Origin: Desulfobacteraceae bacterium
GTDB taxonomy: Bacteria; Desulfobacterota; Desulfobacteria; Desulfobacterales; Desulfobacteraceae
Reading direction: 5' to 3'
Assembly (NCBI GenBank): GCA_016744295.1
Contig: JADGEQ010000029.1
Location: 1-64,000 of the forward strand
DNA: 64,000 nucleotides
This document shows, in pieces, positions 1-7,254 of the stretch; the stretch's first letter is position 1; every line of letters begins with the position of its first letter. Both the position numbers and the translations under genes were made by a program. The notes under the pieces are model-generated. The model did not search any database and was not told where the DNA came from. It was given only the letters and a program-made list of their open reading frames with translations.

Positions 1-774
1 CAGGGCCAGATCAAAAGCCCCCTGGGCAATCCCCAAAAACATGGCACTTATTTTGAGCAGATTGTTCTGCTGAAGTTCCAGCACAGGATCCACCCCTTTT
101 GAATCTCCCAAAATCAGATTGGCAACGGGGAGTTTCGCATCGTCAAAAGAGACGCTGTGCCAGTCGAGCATGTCCAGTCCCAGCTTGTCCCAGGGGTCTT
201 TCACACGAACGCACTGGATTTCTTTGGGAACAACCGCGATAATCCTTTTGTCGGTTGAATCTTCATCTTCCGGGTCGGCCACAAGGATGAAATAATCGGC
301 AATGCCGGCATTCATCACAAAGGAGGCCTCACCATTTAAAATAAGCGTTTCCCCCTCTTTTCTATAGCGGACAGAACTTTTTTCCTCGCCAAGCCCAGGA
401 CAGATCAAAGCGGAGACAGCCTTTCCTTTCAGCAGGGGAGAAACCCAGTCTTTCACCATCTTTTTATCCCCATACCGGGAGATGAGTTCAGCCCCCATAT
501 CCACCGTGGACAAGGCGATCCCCATGGTAGAATCCCGCCGGCACAATTCCTCAATAACAATAACATTGTCCATCATTTCGCAACCCTGTCCCCCGGCAGT
601 TTCCGGATATGTCAGGCCGATGAGGTCTAATTTGCAGGCATTTTTAAACATTTTCTTCGGAAAACACTTCTTTTCAATGAGATCCAGGATCTGATCGTCG
701 TCAAATTCCCCCCTGGTAAAATCCCGTGTGGCTTTCTGTATATAATTTTGTTCTTCCGTTAAAAGGAATTTCAT
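1..774 (-). CDS. Acyl-CoA dehydrogenase, partial (3' end outside window)
   Basis: Reading leftward from an ATG at 774, the frame stays open for 258 codons to the window edge, so the C-terminal part is missing. The visible part has the N-terminal helical and middle beta domains of FAD acyl-CoA dehydrogenases (MKFLLTEEQNYIQKATRDF at the start, then LIGLTYPETAGGQG). These enzymes form the alpha-beta double bond of acyl-CoA esters and pass electrons to ETF. The catalytic base lies in the missing part. GGAGG sits 7 bases before the ATG. It is 26 bases downstream of a second acyl-CoA dehydrogenase on the same strand, so the two are probably one transcript and may act together. The usual TEP motif of the flavin loop is replaced here by ICPGLGEEKS, so this copy is divergent and its substrate cannot be named. 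Confidence 0.85.
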   Translation of the reverse strand, partial: MKFLLTEEQNYIQKATRDFTRGEFDDDQILDLIEKKCFPKKMFKNACKLDLIGLTYPETAGGQGCEMMDNVIVIEELCRRDSTMGIALSTVDMGAELISRYGDKKMVKDWVSPLLKGKAVSALICPGLGEEKSSVRYRKEGETLILNGEASFVMNAGIADYFILVADPEDEDSTDKRIIAVVPKEIQCVRVKDPWDKLGLDMLDWHSVSFDDAKLPVANLILGDSKGVDPVLELQQNNLLKISAMFLGIAQGAFDLAL

Positions 775-800
775 GATCTATCCTCCATTAATTCTGTTCT

Positions 801-1958
801 TTATGACGGGCGCTGTCCTTTTAATAATTTTCGTCCAATGATAATCCTGTGTATTTCCGCAGTACCCTCGAAAATCCTAAGGATTCTGGCATCCCGTAAT
901 ATCCGTTCCACCACATTTTGATAAAGGCATCCTTGCTGTCCGAAAACCTCCATGGCCTTTTCAACAACCCTGCCCACCATTTCCGATCCATAAAGCTTGC
1001 ACATGGCCACTTCAAGCTGGGCATCTTCTTTTTTGTCCATCTTTTCAGCCGTTTTATACAGCATGGTTCTGGCTGCATAGAGCTCGGTTGCCATATCGGC
1101 CAGAAGCCATTCAACCGACTGATATTTGGCCAGAGGTTTTTTGTTAAACTCCTGGGACTGGGCAAATTCGACGGCCATGTCTAAAAGCCTTGTGGCCATG
1201 CCAACAGAGGTTGCCGCGACCCCCATACGTCCCTCATCAACCGTTTTAAGCGCCACTGCAAGACCCTTCCCCTCTGTACCGATAAGATTTTGTACGGGGA
1301 CCGGGGTATCTTTAAAAATCACTTCACTTTTGTGGGATCCGTGCATCCCCATGGACTGGTGTACATTACCGATGGAAATACCGGGATAATCCTTTTCCAC
1401 TATGAAAGCGGAAATCCCCCCCCTGGCGCCCAGCTCGGGATCTGTTACCGCAATCACAATAAAAACATCTGCAATGGGCGCATTGGTGATAAAATGTTTC
1501 ATCCCGTTGAGGATATAAACATCCTCTTTTTTCTCTGCAGTGGTGGTGATGCTTGCCGCATCAGACCCAGCATTGGGCTCTGTGAGGGTAAACGCCGAGA
1601 TCCATTCTCCCCTGGCAAGCCTGGGAAGATATTTTTGTTTTTGTTCTTCGCTCCCGTCCAATACGATGCTTCTGGATCCCAGCCCGTTGTTGAGGCTGAT
1701 GATATCCATAAAGGCGAAATGGGTCTTGGCCAGCTCTTCTTCAACGGTGCAAAATTCCATTTTCCCCATGCCCTTGCCGCCGTATTCTTTGGGGATGGTC
1801 AACCCGAAGTAACCGCGCTCTCTCATTAGCGCAAGGATATGCTCTGGAATCTGATTGTTTGTTTCAACCTCCTGCTCATAGGGTAACAATTCTTCCCTGG
1901 CAAACTGCCTAATCTCCATCCTGAGCTTTTCTAATTTTTCCAACTTTGAAAGATCCAT
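801..1958 (-). CDS. Acyl-CoA dehydrogenase
   Basis: A full-length 385-residue acyl-CoA dehydrogenase, the usual size for the family. The flavin-binding segment FTLTEPNAGSDAAS is near residues 123-136. The C-terminal IFEGTAEIHR carries a Glu at about residue 364, the position of the catalytic base in short- and medium-chain enzymes. Expected reaction: FAD-dependent alpha,beta-dehydrogenation of a cytoplasmic acyl-CoA with electrons going to ETF. The start has a good ribosome site (GGAGG shortly before ATG). It is the first gene of a leftward pair with the divergent homologue ending at the window edge. An upstream palindrome at 2114-2133 may control the pair. Substrate is not evident; a branched, aromatic or fatty acyl-CoA are all possible. 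Confidence 0.93.
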   Translation of the reverse strand: MDLSKLEKLEKLRMEIRQFAREELLPYEQEVETNNQIPEHILALMRERGYFGLTIPKEYGGKGMGKMEFCTVEEELAKTHFAFMDIISLNNGLGSRSIVLDGSEEQKQKYLPRLARGEWISAFTLTEPNAGSDAASITTTAEKKEDVYILNGMKHFITNAPIADVFIVIAVTDPELGARGGISAFIVEKDYPGISIGNVHQSMGMHGSHKSEVIFKDTPVPVQNLIGTEGKGLAVALKTVDEGRMGVAATSVGMATRLLDMAVEFAQSQEFNKKPLAKYQSVEWLLADMATELYAARTMLYKTAEKMDKKEDAQLEVAMCKLYGSEMVGRVVEKAMEVFGQQGCLYQNVVERILRDARILRIFEGTAEIHRIIIGRKLLKGQRPS

Positions 1959-2113
1959 TATTGCCTCCTTAGATCATTTTTATAAACGTTATGTCCCTGC
2001 GATTAAGCCGTGGACAAAGGGGACACATCGTTGACATGGGTGGGGGCGCACTAAGCAAAAAAACATGTCTAAAATGGTGAAAACCCATATTGTGTCATTT
2101 CATACTTAATAAG

Positions 2114-2133
2114 TTATATAAGCGCTTACATAA
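2114..2133. promoter_or_regulatory. Palindromic operator candidate upstream of the acyl-CoA dehydrogenases
   Basis: TTATATAAGCGCTTACATAA is a 20-base palindrome with one mismatched pair, centred on AAGCGCTT. It lies in the 329-base gap (1959-2287) between the LysR gene and the acyl-CoA dehydrogenase pair. The central CG with flanking TGTAA/TTA arms resembles LacI/GalR-family operators. No LacI-type gene is in the window. The rest of the gap is A+T rich and holds no gene I can support. Confidence 0.45.
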
Positions 2134-2287
2134 TAGCTTATAAAACCATATTAAATTTTAGTCAAGTTTTTTTTGAGTTTTGATTAAAATTGAATTAAGG
2201 GGTTGATTTTAAAAACTTTTCATATTCTATAATGATAATGCCCGCACAGAAAGGAGGATCGGGACAACGATGAGAAACGTTCCTGGC

Positions 2288-3148
2288 CTAGGTTTCCGTT
2301 TTCTCCCTGAAGGACTTTATGACATACTCGGAAAAACAGTCGATAATTTTTGATGAGACCTTTCTGGTTTTGTGAAGAGCGATATTGGATACCGGAAGAA
2401 CAGGAAGGCCATCTTCGATTCCGGCAATTTTAAGATCCAGCGGCACATTGCTTTTAATAATGGGAGCAATGGCAAAATCTGCCTTTACGGCATCCAAAAG
2501 TCCGGATATACTCCGGCTTACATATACGATCCTGTATGCTATCCCGGCCTTTTCCAGGGCTTGTAATGCCCAGGTCCTGAAAATACAGCCCTCTTCAAAG
2601 GTGGCCAGGGAAAGGGGTTTATGTTTTTGCAGCACAAATTCGGGGGAGACTGCCCAGACCACAGGATCGTGGGAGATCACCTGTCCGCCTTCACTGATCT
2701 GGGTGCAGATCCCCAGATCAAGGTCTCCTTTGTTTACACACGCCTTGATCACGTCACTGTTCTCAGAGCGCATTTCCACGGTGACATCCGGATAGGACCG
2801 TGCAAAACGGGCCAGCAGGTTCGGCAGCACGCCTGTGGTGTAGTGCTCCGGAGATCCGAAACGGATATGACCTTCCAGATTCGGATTTGACAGGGCTTCA
2901 ACCGCCTCATCGTGCTCTTTGACGATGCGCATGGCATATTTGATCAATATACTCCCTTGGGGAGTCAGCTTGACGGTTTTACCGATTCTGTCAAATAGCG
3001 TTTTGCCCACCTCATTTTCAAGCCGTTTGATCTGCATGCTGACGGCGGACTGTGAAAGATTGACCAGGGTCCCGGTTTTTGTAAAATTTTTGGCTTCGGC
3101 CAGTGCTATAAACGTTCTTAAATAATCGATCTGTAGATTCATAATCAT
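2288..3148 (-). CDS. LysR-family transcriptional regulator
   Basis: About 286 residues. The N-terminal winged helix-turn-helix is typical of LysR (MNLQIDYLRTFIALAEAKNF, then NLSQSAVSMQIKRLENEVG, residues about 4-50). It is followed by a two-lobed periplasmic-binding-like effector domain (residues about 90-280). No strong ribosome site marks the start: the frame opens with GTG 3151, ATG 3148 and ATG 3142. I take 3148, but 3142 gives the most LysR-like N terminus. It is divergent from the SDR gene at 3247 with a 98-base gap, the usual arrangement for a LysR protein and its target. It lies upstream of the acyl-CoA dehydrogenases on the same strand but 329 bases away. The effector is unknown. Confidence 0.9.
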   Translation of the reverse strand: MIMNLQIDYLRTFIALAEAKNFTKTGTLVNLSQSAVSMQIKRLENEVGKTLFDRIGKTVKLTPQGSILIKYAMRIVKEHDEAVEALSNPNLEGHIRFGSPEHYTTGVLPNLLARFARSYPDVTVEMRSENSDVIKACVNKGDLDLGICTQISEGGQVISHDPVVWAVSPEFVLQKHKPLSLATFEEGCIFRTWALQALEKAGIAYRIVYVSRSISGLLDAVKADFAIAPIIKSNVPLDLKIAGIEDGLPVLPVSNIALHKTRKVSSKIIDCFSEYVIKSFREKTET

Positions 3149-3246
3149 CACATTTTTTAATTGTTGGCATCAAAACAATTCATTTGACGGATAAATATAC
3201 CATGTATACGTTACCAGACAAGCGCAAATTTAAATAAGGAGAGACC

Positions 3247-3855
3247 ATGAAGATTTTAATCGTCGGCGGAAATGGAACAATCGGATCAAAGGTCAGTCAT
3301 CATTTTTCAAAAAAACATGAGGTTATTATTGCCACAAGAAACTCGGGTGATGTTAACCTGGACATGGCAGACAGCAAATCCATTAAAGCCCTGTTTGAAA
3401 AAATCGGAAAAGTAGACGCCGTTGTCTGCACGGCCGGGGACGCCAAATGGGCGAACTTTGACGAGATGACCGAAGATGACTTTTATATCGGCATCAAAAG
3501 CAAACTCATGGGGCAGATTAATCTGGTAAGAATCGGCAAGGATTACATGAATCCGGGTGGATCCTTTACCCTTTCCACAGGTATCCTGGCCGATCATCCG
3601 GTTCGCATGACCACCAGTGCGGCCATGGTCAACGGCTCAATCCACAGTTTTGTCAAGGCAGTCAGCCTTGAATTGAAAAACGATATCCGGATTAATGTGG
3701 TTTCATCCGGGCTTGTTGAAGATGCGGTGGCGCATTACCAAGCATATTTTCCCGGTCACAATCCCATCCCCATGGAAAAAGTAGTTAATGGCTTTGTAAA
3801 ATGCGTTGAGGGTGCCGGTACCGGAGAGATCATCAGAATGTATGATAATTGTTGA
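3247..3855 (+). CDS. Short SDR-fold protein lacking the catalytic Tyr
   Basis: A 202-residue Rossmann-fold protein of the short-chain dehydrogenase superfamily. The nucleotide-binding GGNGTIGSKV is at residues 7-16 and NLDMAD follows the second strand. The Ser of the active site is likely in TLSTGIL. At the place of the YxxxK motif the protein reads AAMVNGSIHSFVKA, so the catalytic Tyr is absent. Known short SDR subfamilies share this AA(M/L)VNG form. It may bind NAD(P)H without classical dehydrogenase chemistry, or use other residues. AAGGAG precedes the ATG. It is divergent from the LysR gene, which probably controls it, and ends at a strong terminator. Confidence 0.85.
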   Translation: MKILIVGGNGTIGSKVSHHFSKKHEVIIATRNSGDVNLDMADSKSIKALFEKIGKVDAVVCTAGDAKWANFDEMTEDDFYIGIKSKLMGQINLVRIGKDYMNPGGSFTLSTGILADHPVRMTTSAAMVNGSIHSFVKAVSLELKNDIRINVVSSGLVEDAVAHYQAYFPGHNPIPMEKVVNGFVKCVEGAGTGEIIRMYDNC

Positions 3856-3901
3856 TTTTTCAGCAATGGAATAATAATAACCGAAGAGTAACGTTAGAAT
3901 A

Positions 3902-3933
3902 AAATGGCCCCGGTAATTTTATCGGGGCCATTT
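3902..3933 (+). terminator. Rho-independent-like terminator after the SDR gene
   Basis: AAATGGCCCCG (3902-3912) pairs perfectly with CGGGGCCATTT (3923-3933), an 11-pair stem with a 10-base loop. The 3' arm ends in TTT and is followed by AACTTT rather than a long T run. It separates the SDR gene from azlC. Confidence 0.75.
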
Positions 3934-3962
3934 AACTTTAAGCAAAGAGAGATTGACCCCCC

Positions 3963-4685
3963 ATGAGCAAACCAAAACATTCCCCAGTATCACTTTTTTT
4001 TGAAGGAGCAAAGGATACCTTCCCTTTAGTTGTCGGCGCCATTCCCTTTGGTATCATCTTTGGTACCTTGGCTGACACGGCCGGGCTTTCCTTTGGAGCC
4101 ACAATGGGGATGTCCCTTTTTGTTTTTGCCGGAGCCTCCCAGTTTGTCAGTATGAGCTTGTTAGCTTCGGGTACGGCATGGCCCATGATTGTTTTAACAA
4201 CCTTTGTGGTGAACCTTCGCCATCTGCTCTATAGCGCTAGCATGGTTCCCTTTTATAAAAAGTTGAACCCGCTCTGGAAAATGATATTGGCCTTTGGTTT
4301 AACCGATGAAACCTTTGCCGTGGCTGTCAGCCGCTATAATCAAGAGGACGGTGTGCAAGGCAAGCATTACTACAACCTTGGGTCCATTGTGTTCATGTAT
4401 CTAAATTGGAACCTATGCACCTTTATCGGTCTTACTGCGGGAAAAACCTTTCCGGAAATATCCCGGTGGGGGCTTGATTTTGCCATGCCCGCCACATTCA
4501 TCGGCATTGTAATTCCCTACCTTATTTCAAAACCCATGTGGGCTTCGGTGATCACCGCCGGAACGGTTTCGATTCTGGCCGGGGGACTCCCCCACAAGAT
4601 GGGTTTGATTTTGGCTGCCCTTGCCGGTGTTATGGTGGGAATGGTTTGTGAAAAAGTATTTTCTGAAAAAAAGGAGAAAATTTGA
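3963..4685 (+). CDS. azlC: AzlC-family branched-chain amino acid exporter, large subunit
   Basis: A 240-residue multi-pass membrane protein of the AzlC/YgaZ family, which with AzlD/YgaH exports branched-chain amino acids. Hallmarks are FPLVVGAIPFGIIFGTLA near the N terminus, FVFAGASQFVSMSLLASG and VVNLRHLLYSASMVP. Several hydrophobic helices follow, with a short positively charged tail. The stop is immediately followed by azlD, as in other bacteria, so the two subunits are co-translated. No regulatory gene adjoins the pair. Confidence 0.93.
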   Translation: MSKPKHSPVSLFFEGAKDTFPLVVGAIPFGIIFGTLADTAGLSFGATMGMSLFVFAGASQFVSMSLLASGTAWPMIVLTTFVVNLRHLLYSASMVPFYKKLNPLWKMILAFGLTDETFAVAVSRYNQEDGVQGKHYYNLGSIVFMYLNWNLCTFIGLTAGKTFPEISRWGLDFAMPATFIGIVIPYLISKPMWASVITAGTVSILAGGLPHKMGLILAALAGVMVGMVCEKVFSEKKEKI

Positions 4686-4687
4686 AT

Positions 4688-5035
4688 ATGTTTGGCACTG
4701 GGATACAATTGAATGAGATCTTTCTGGTCGCAGGGATGGGGTTGGTTACCTTTGTCATACGCTATATCCTGTTTCCGATTTCCGGACGTTTTACCTTCCC
4801 CAAGCTCCTTGAACGAGGATTACGATATGTTCCTCCTGTTGTACTCACGGCCATCATTGTGCCGTCGGTGCTAATGCCCAATGGGGGAATTCTTAATCTG
4901 AAGCCGACCAATCCTTATCTGATCGGCGCATTGGCCGCCTGTGTCATTGGAGGTCTGTTTAAAAATTTGCTGTTGACCATTGTCATGAGTATGATAATTT
5001 TTCTGGGAGCCCAATGGGTCTTTGCAATGGGATAG
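4688..5035 (+). CDS. azlD: AzlD-family branched-chain amino acid exporter, small subunit
   Basis: A small membrane protein of about 115 residues with four predicted helices, matching AzlD/YgaH in size and in the segments FVIRYILFPISGR and LRYVPPVVLTAIIVPSVL. A ribosome site GGAG lies 11 bases before ATG 4688. A TTG at 4682, overlapping the azlC stop, is an alternative start with 5-base spacing. It is the partner of AzlC. Confidence 0.9.
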   Translation: MFGTGIQLNEIFLVAGMGLVTFVIRYILFPISGRFTFPKLLERGLRYVPPVVLTAIIVPSVLMPNGGILNLKPTNPYLIGALAACVIGGLFKNLLLTIVMSMIIFLGAQWVFAMG

Positions 5036-5275
5036 CATACATCTGATAAGCTGCTTTTTGCAAAGGATGGCAGGAGACACCGCAAGAAATACTGTTACAA
5101 TTCAACTCTCACACAATATTATATTTTCCACTATCCAAATGTTTGTTTTTTTAGTAAGAACACTGTTTAGTCTGTAATAGTAACCATGGAGGAAAGAAAG
5201 AAAACCAGCGGGTCATCCCCCCCAAAAGGCTTTTAATCGCCTCTTGGTGAAGAGAAAGGCTGAATACCTGTCCGG

Positions 5276-5299
5276 ATTGCCTGGCACAGGCCAGACAAT
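5276..5299 (+). promoter_or_regulatory. Hairpin/palindrome in the 5036-5371 gap
   Basis: ATTG-C-CTGGC, loop ACAG, GCCAG-A-CAAT forms a nine-pair stem with one C/A mismatch, 73 bases before the acyl-CoA synthetase start. There is no T run, so it is more likely an operator or leader hairpin than a terminator. The rest of the 336-base gap between azlD and the synthetase shows no gene and no convincing promoter. Confidence 0.35.
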
Positions 5300-5371
5300 G
5301 GTTGAAAAATTTATGGTAAACTGACCCCTTGGGGAGAGATTATATAGAGGTATCAACAATTAGGAGGCTTT

Positions 5372-7162
5372 ATGCAGTTTAAGGATTATAACAATTTTCA
5401 TCAGATGCTCTGTGAGACCGTTGGCAATTATTCAAACAAACCGGCTTACAGATGGTTTGATGAAAATGCCAATGCAACATCCGTAACCTGGCAGCAATTC
5501 TATGACCAGGCCAGATCAGCGGCAAAAAGTCTTATTGCCCTCGGCGTTGAGCATGGCGACAAGGTTAATATTTTGAGTTATACCTGCTACAAATGGGTTT
5601 TGACCGATATCGCCAACATGAGTATTGGCGTGGGAACCGTTGGTATCTATCAATCCAACCTGGCTGCTGATTGCGAATATATTATTAACCACTCCGATGC
5701 TGTGCTTGTCTTTGCCGAAAATCTCGCCCAATTGGACAAACTGCAAGAAATCAAACCCAATCTACCCAATATTCGAAAGGTCATCCTGTTCAATGGCGAA
5801 GTTGAGGGAGATGACTGGGTCATTACCTATGACCAATTTTTAGCCCTTGGACGAGAGATTGACGATGGTCCCTTTGAAAAACGGACCGGCCTGGTCACGG
5901 CCCAGGATACAGCCGGAATTGTATATACCTCAGGGACCACAGGGGTGCCCAAGGGTGTTGTTCTGACCCACGACAGCCTCACTTCCACCTGTCAGTCTGT
6001 TTACCAAAGCGGGGAGTTCGAGGATGGGGAAGATATGTTTGTCTTTCTCCCCCTGGCCCATGTTTTTGCCAGAACCAGTTGTTATACAGCCATTAGAACC
6101 GGCAACCGGACCACCTTTGCCCGGAGCATTGACACCCTGCTGGATGATTTTGCATTGGCAGCCCCCCATTGGTTTGTCAGTGTTCCCCGGGTGTTTGAAA
6201 AAATCCATACCAAAATCATCACCGGCGCAGAGGCAAAGGGGGGAGCTGCTGAAAAAATATTTACCTGGGCATGCTCCGTGGGAGCACAGGTCAGCGCATG
6301 CAAGGTGGCAGGCCAGCCCATTCCCTTTGGTCTGGGTCTAAAATATAAATTGGCAACCAAACTGGTATTTTCAAAAATTCACAAGGCCCTGGGAGGAAAT
6401 GTCAAATGGTGTATCAGCGGCGCTGCCCCCTTAAATCCGGAGATCTCCCGGTTTTTCCATGCCGCCGGCATTTTGGTCCTGGAAGGACTGGGCATGACAG
6501 AGAATACATCCTTTTCCAATGTCAACCGGTTGGGCAATTATAATTTTGGTGTGGTGGGACCTCCCGGCGAAGGGCTGTTCCATAAAATCGGAGAGGATGG
6601 AGAGGTGCTTTTATCCGGACGAAATGTGATGAAAGAATATTATAAAATGCCCAAAGAAACCGCTGAGACATTCACCGACGACGGGTGGCTCAAGACCGGA
6701 GACATTGGAGAAATCGATGAAAATAATGTATTGAAAATAACAGATCGCAAAAAGGATCTCATCATTACCGCCGGCGGAAAAAACATTGCCCCCTCCCGGA
6801 TTGAAGGAATTCTGACAACCTCAAAGTATATCAGTCAAGTTTGTGTGGTGGGAGACAAACGAAAATTTCTTTCCGCCGTGGTCACCCTGGATGAGGAAAA
6901 TATCAAAACCTATGCCATGGAAAATCAGATCGCCTATGAAACCGATACGGATCTTCTTGCCCACCCGGACATTAAAAATGTCATCGATTCAGAAGTAAAC
7001 GACAAAAACAAGGAACTTCCCTCCTTTGAAACCATTAAAAAGGTGATCATTGTGCCGGAATTTACCATTGAAAATGCAATGATGACCCCAACATTCAAGC
7101 TGAAAAAAAATATCATCATGAAAAACTATAGAGATGATATCGAGACCATGTACAACTGCTGA
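5372..7162 (+). CDS. Long-chain acyl-CoA synthetase (AMP-forming)
   Basis: A 596-residue member of the ANL superfamily, FadD15/COG1022 type, which activates fatty acids to acyl-CoA through an acyl-adenylate. The P-loop-like YTSGTTGVPKGV is at about residues 188-199. LEGLGMTENTS is the A5-like motif and WLKTGDIGEID the A7 motif. ITDRKKDLIITAGGKNIAP is the hinge and A8 region. AGGAGG precedes the ATG. The gene stands alone and ends in a strong hairpin shared with the convergent chemoreceptor gene. The product probably feeds beta-oxidation, consistent with the acyl-CoA dehydrogenases at the left edge. Confidence 0.93.
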   Translation: MQFKDYNNFHQMLCETVGNYSNKPAYRWFDENANATSVTWQQFYDQARSAAKSLIALGVEHGDKVNILSYTCYKWVLTDIANMSIGVGTVGIYQSNLAADCEYIINHSDAVLVFAENLAQLDKLQEIKPNLPNIRKVILFNGEVEGDDWVITYDQFLALGREIDDGPFEKRTGLVTAQDTAGIVYTSGTTGVPKGVVLTHDSLTSTCQSVYQSGEFEDGEDMFVFLPLAHVFARTSCYTAIRTGNRTTFARSIDTLLDDFALAAPHWFVSVPRVFEKIHTKIITGAEAKGGAAEKIFTWACSVGAQVSACKVAGQPIPFGLGLKYKLATKLVFSKIHKALGGNVKWCISGAAPLNPEISRFFHAAGILVLEGLGMTENTSFSNVNRLGNYNFGVVGPPGEGLFHKIGEDGEVLLSGRNVMKEYYKMPKETAETFTDDGWLKTGDIGEIDENNVLKITDRKKDLIITAGGKNIAPSRIEGILTTSKYISQVCVVGDKRKFLSAVVTLDEENIKTYAMENQIAYETDTDLLAHPDIKNVIDSEVNDKNKELPSFETIKKVIIVPEFTIENAMMTPTFKLKKNIIMKNYRDDIETMYNC

Positions 7163-7182
7163 TAAGAGGTTGACCCTTCTTT

Positions 7183-7228
7183 AACACTATATCCCCACCC
7201 GCCAAGGGTCGGGTGGGGATATAGTGTT
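7183..7228. terminator. Bidirectional terminator between convergent genes
   Basis: AACACTATATCCCCACCCG (7183-7201) pairs perfectly with its reverse complement at 7210-7228, a 19-pair stem with an 8-base loop. It lies between the acyl-CoA synthetase (ends 7162) and the convergent chemoreceptor gene (ends 7255) and can stop transcription both ways. Confidence 0.85.
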
Positions 7229-7254
7229 GGGGGCTGGGCTGATCCTAAATCAGG

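Noticed and set aside
1290..1829. A 179-codon rightward frame inside the acyl-CoA dehydrogenase.
   Set aside because: It is antisense to a full-length conserved gene and shows no domain or ribosome site.
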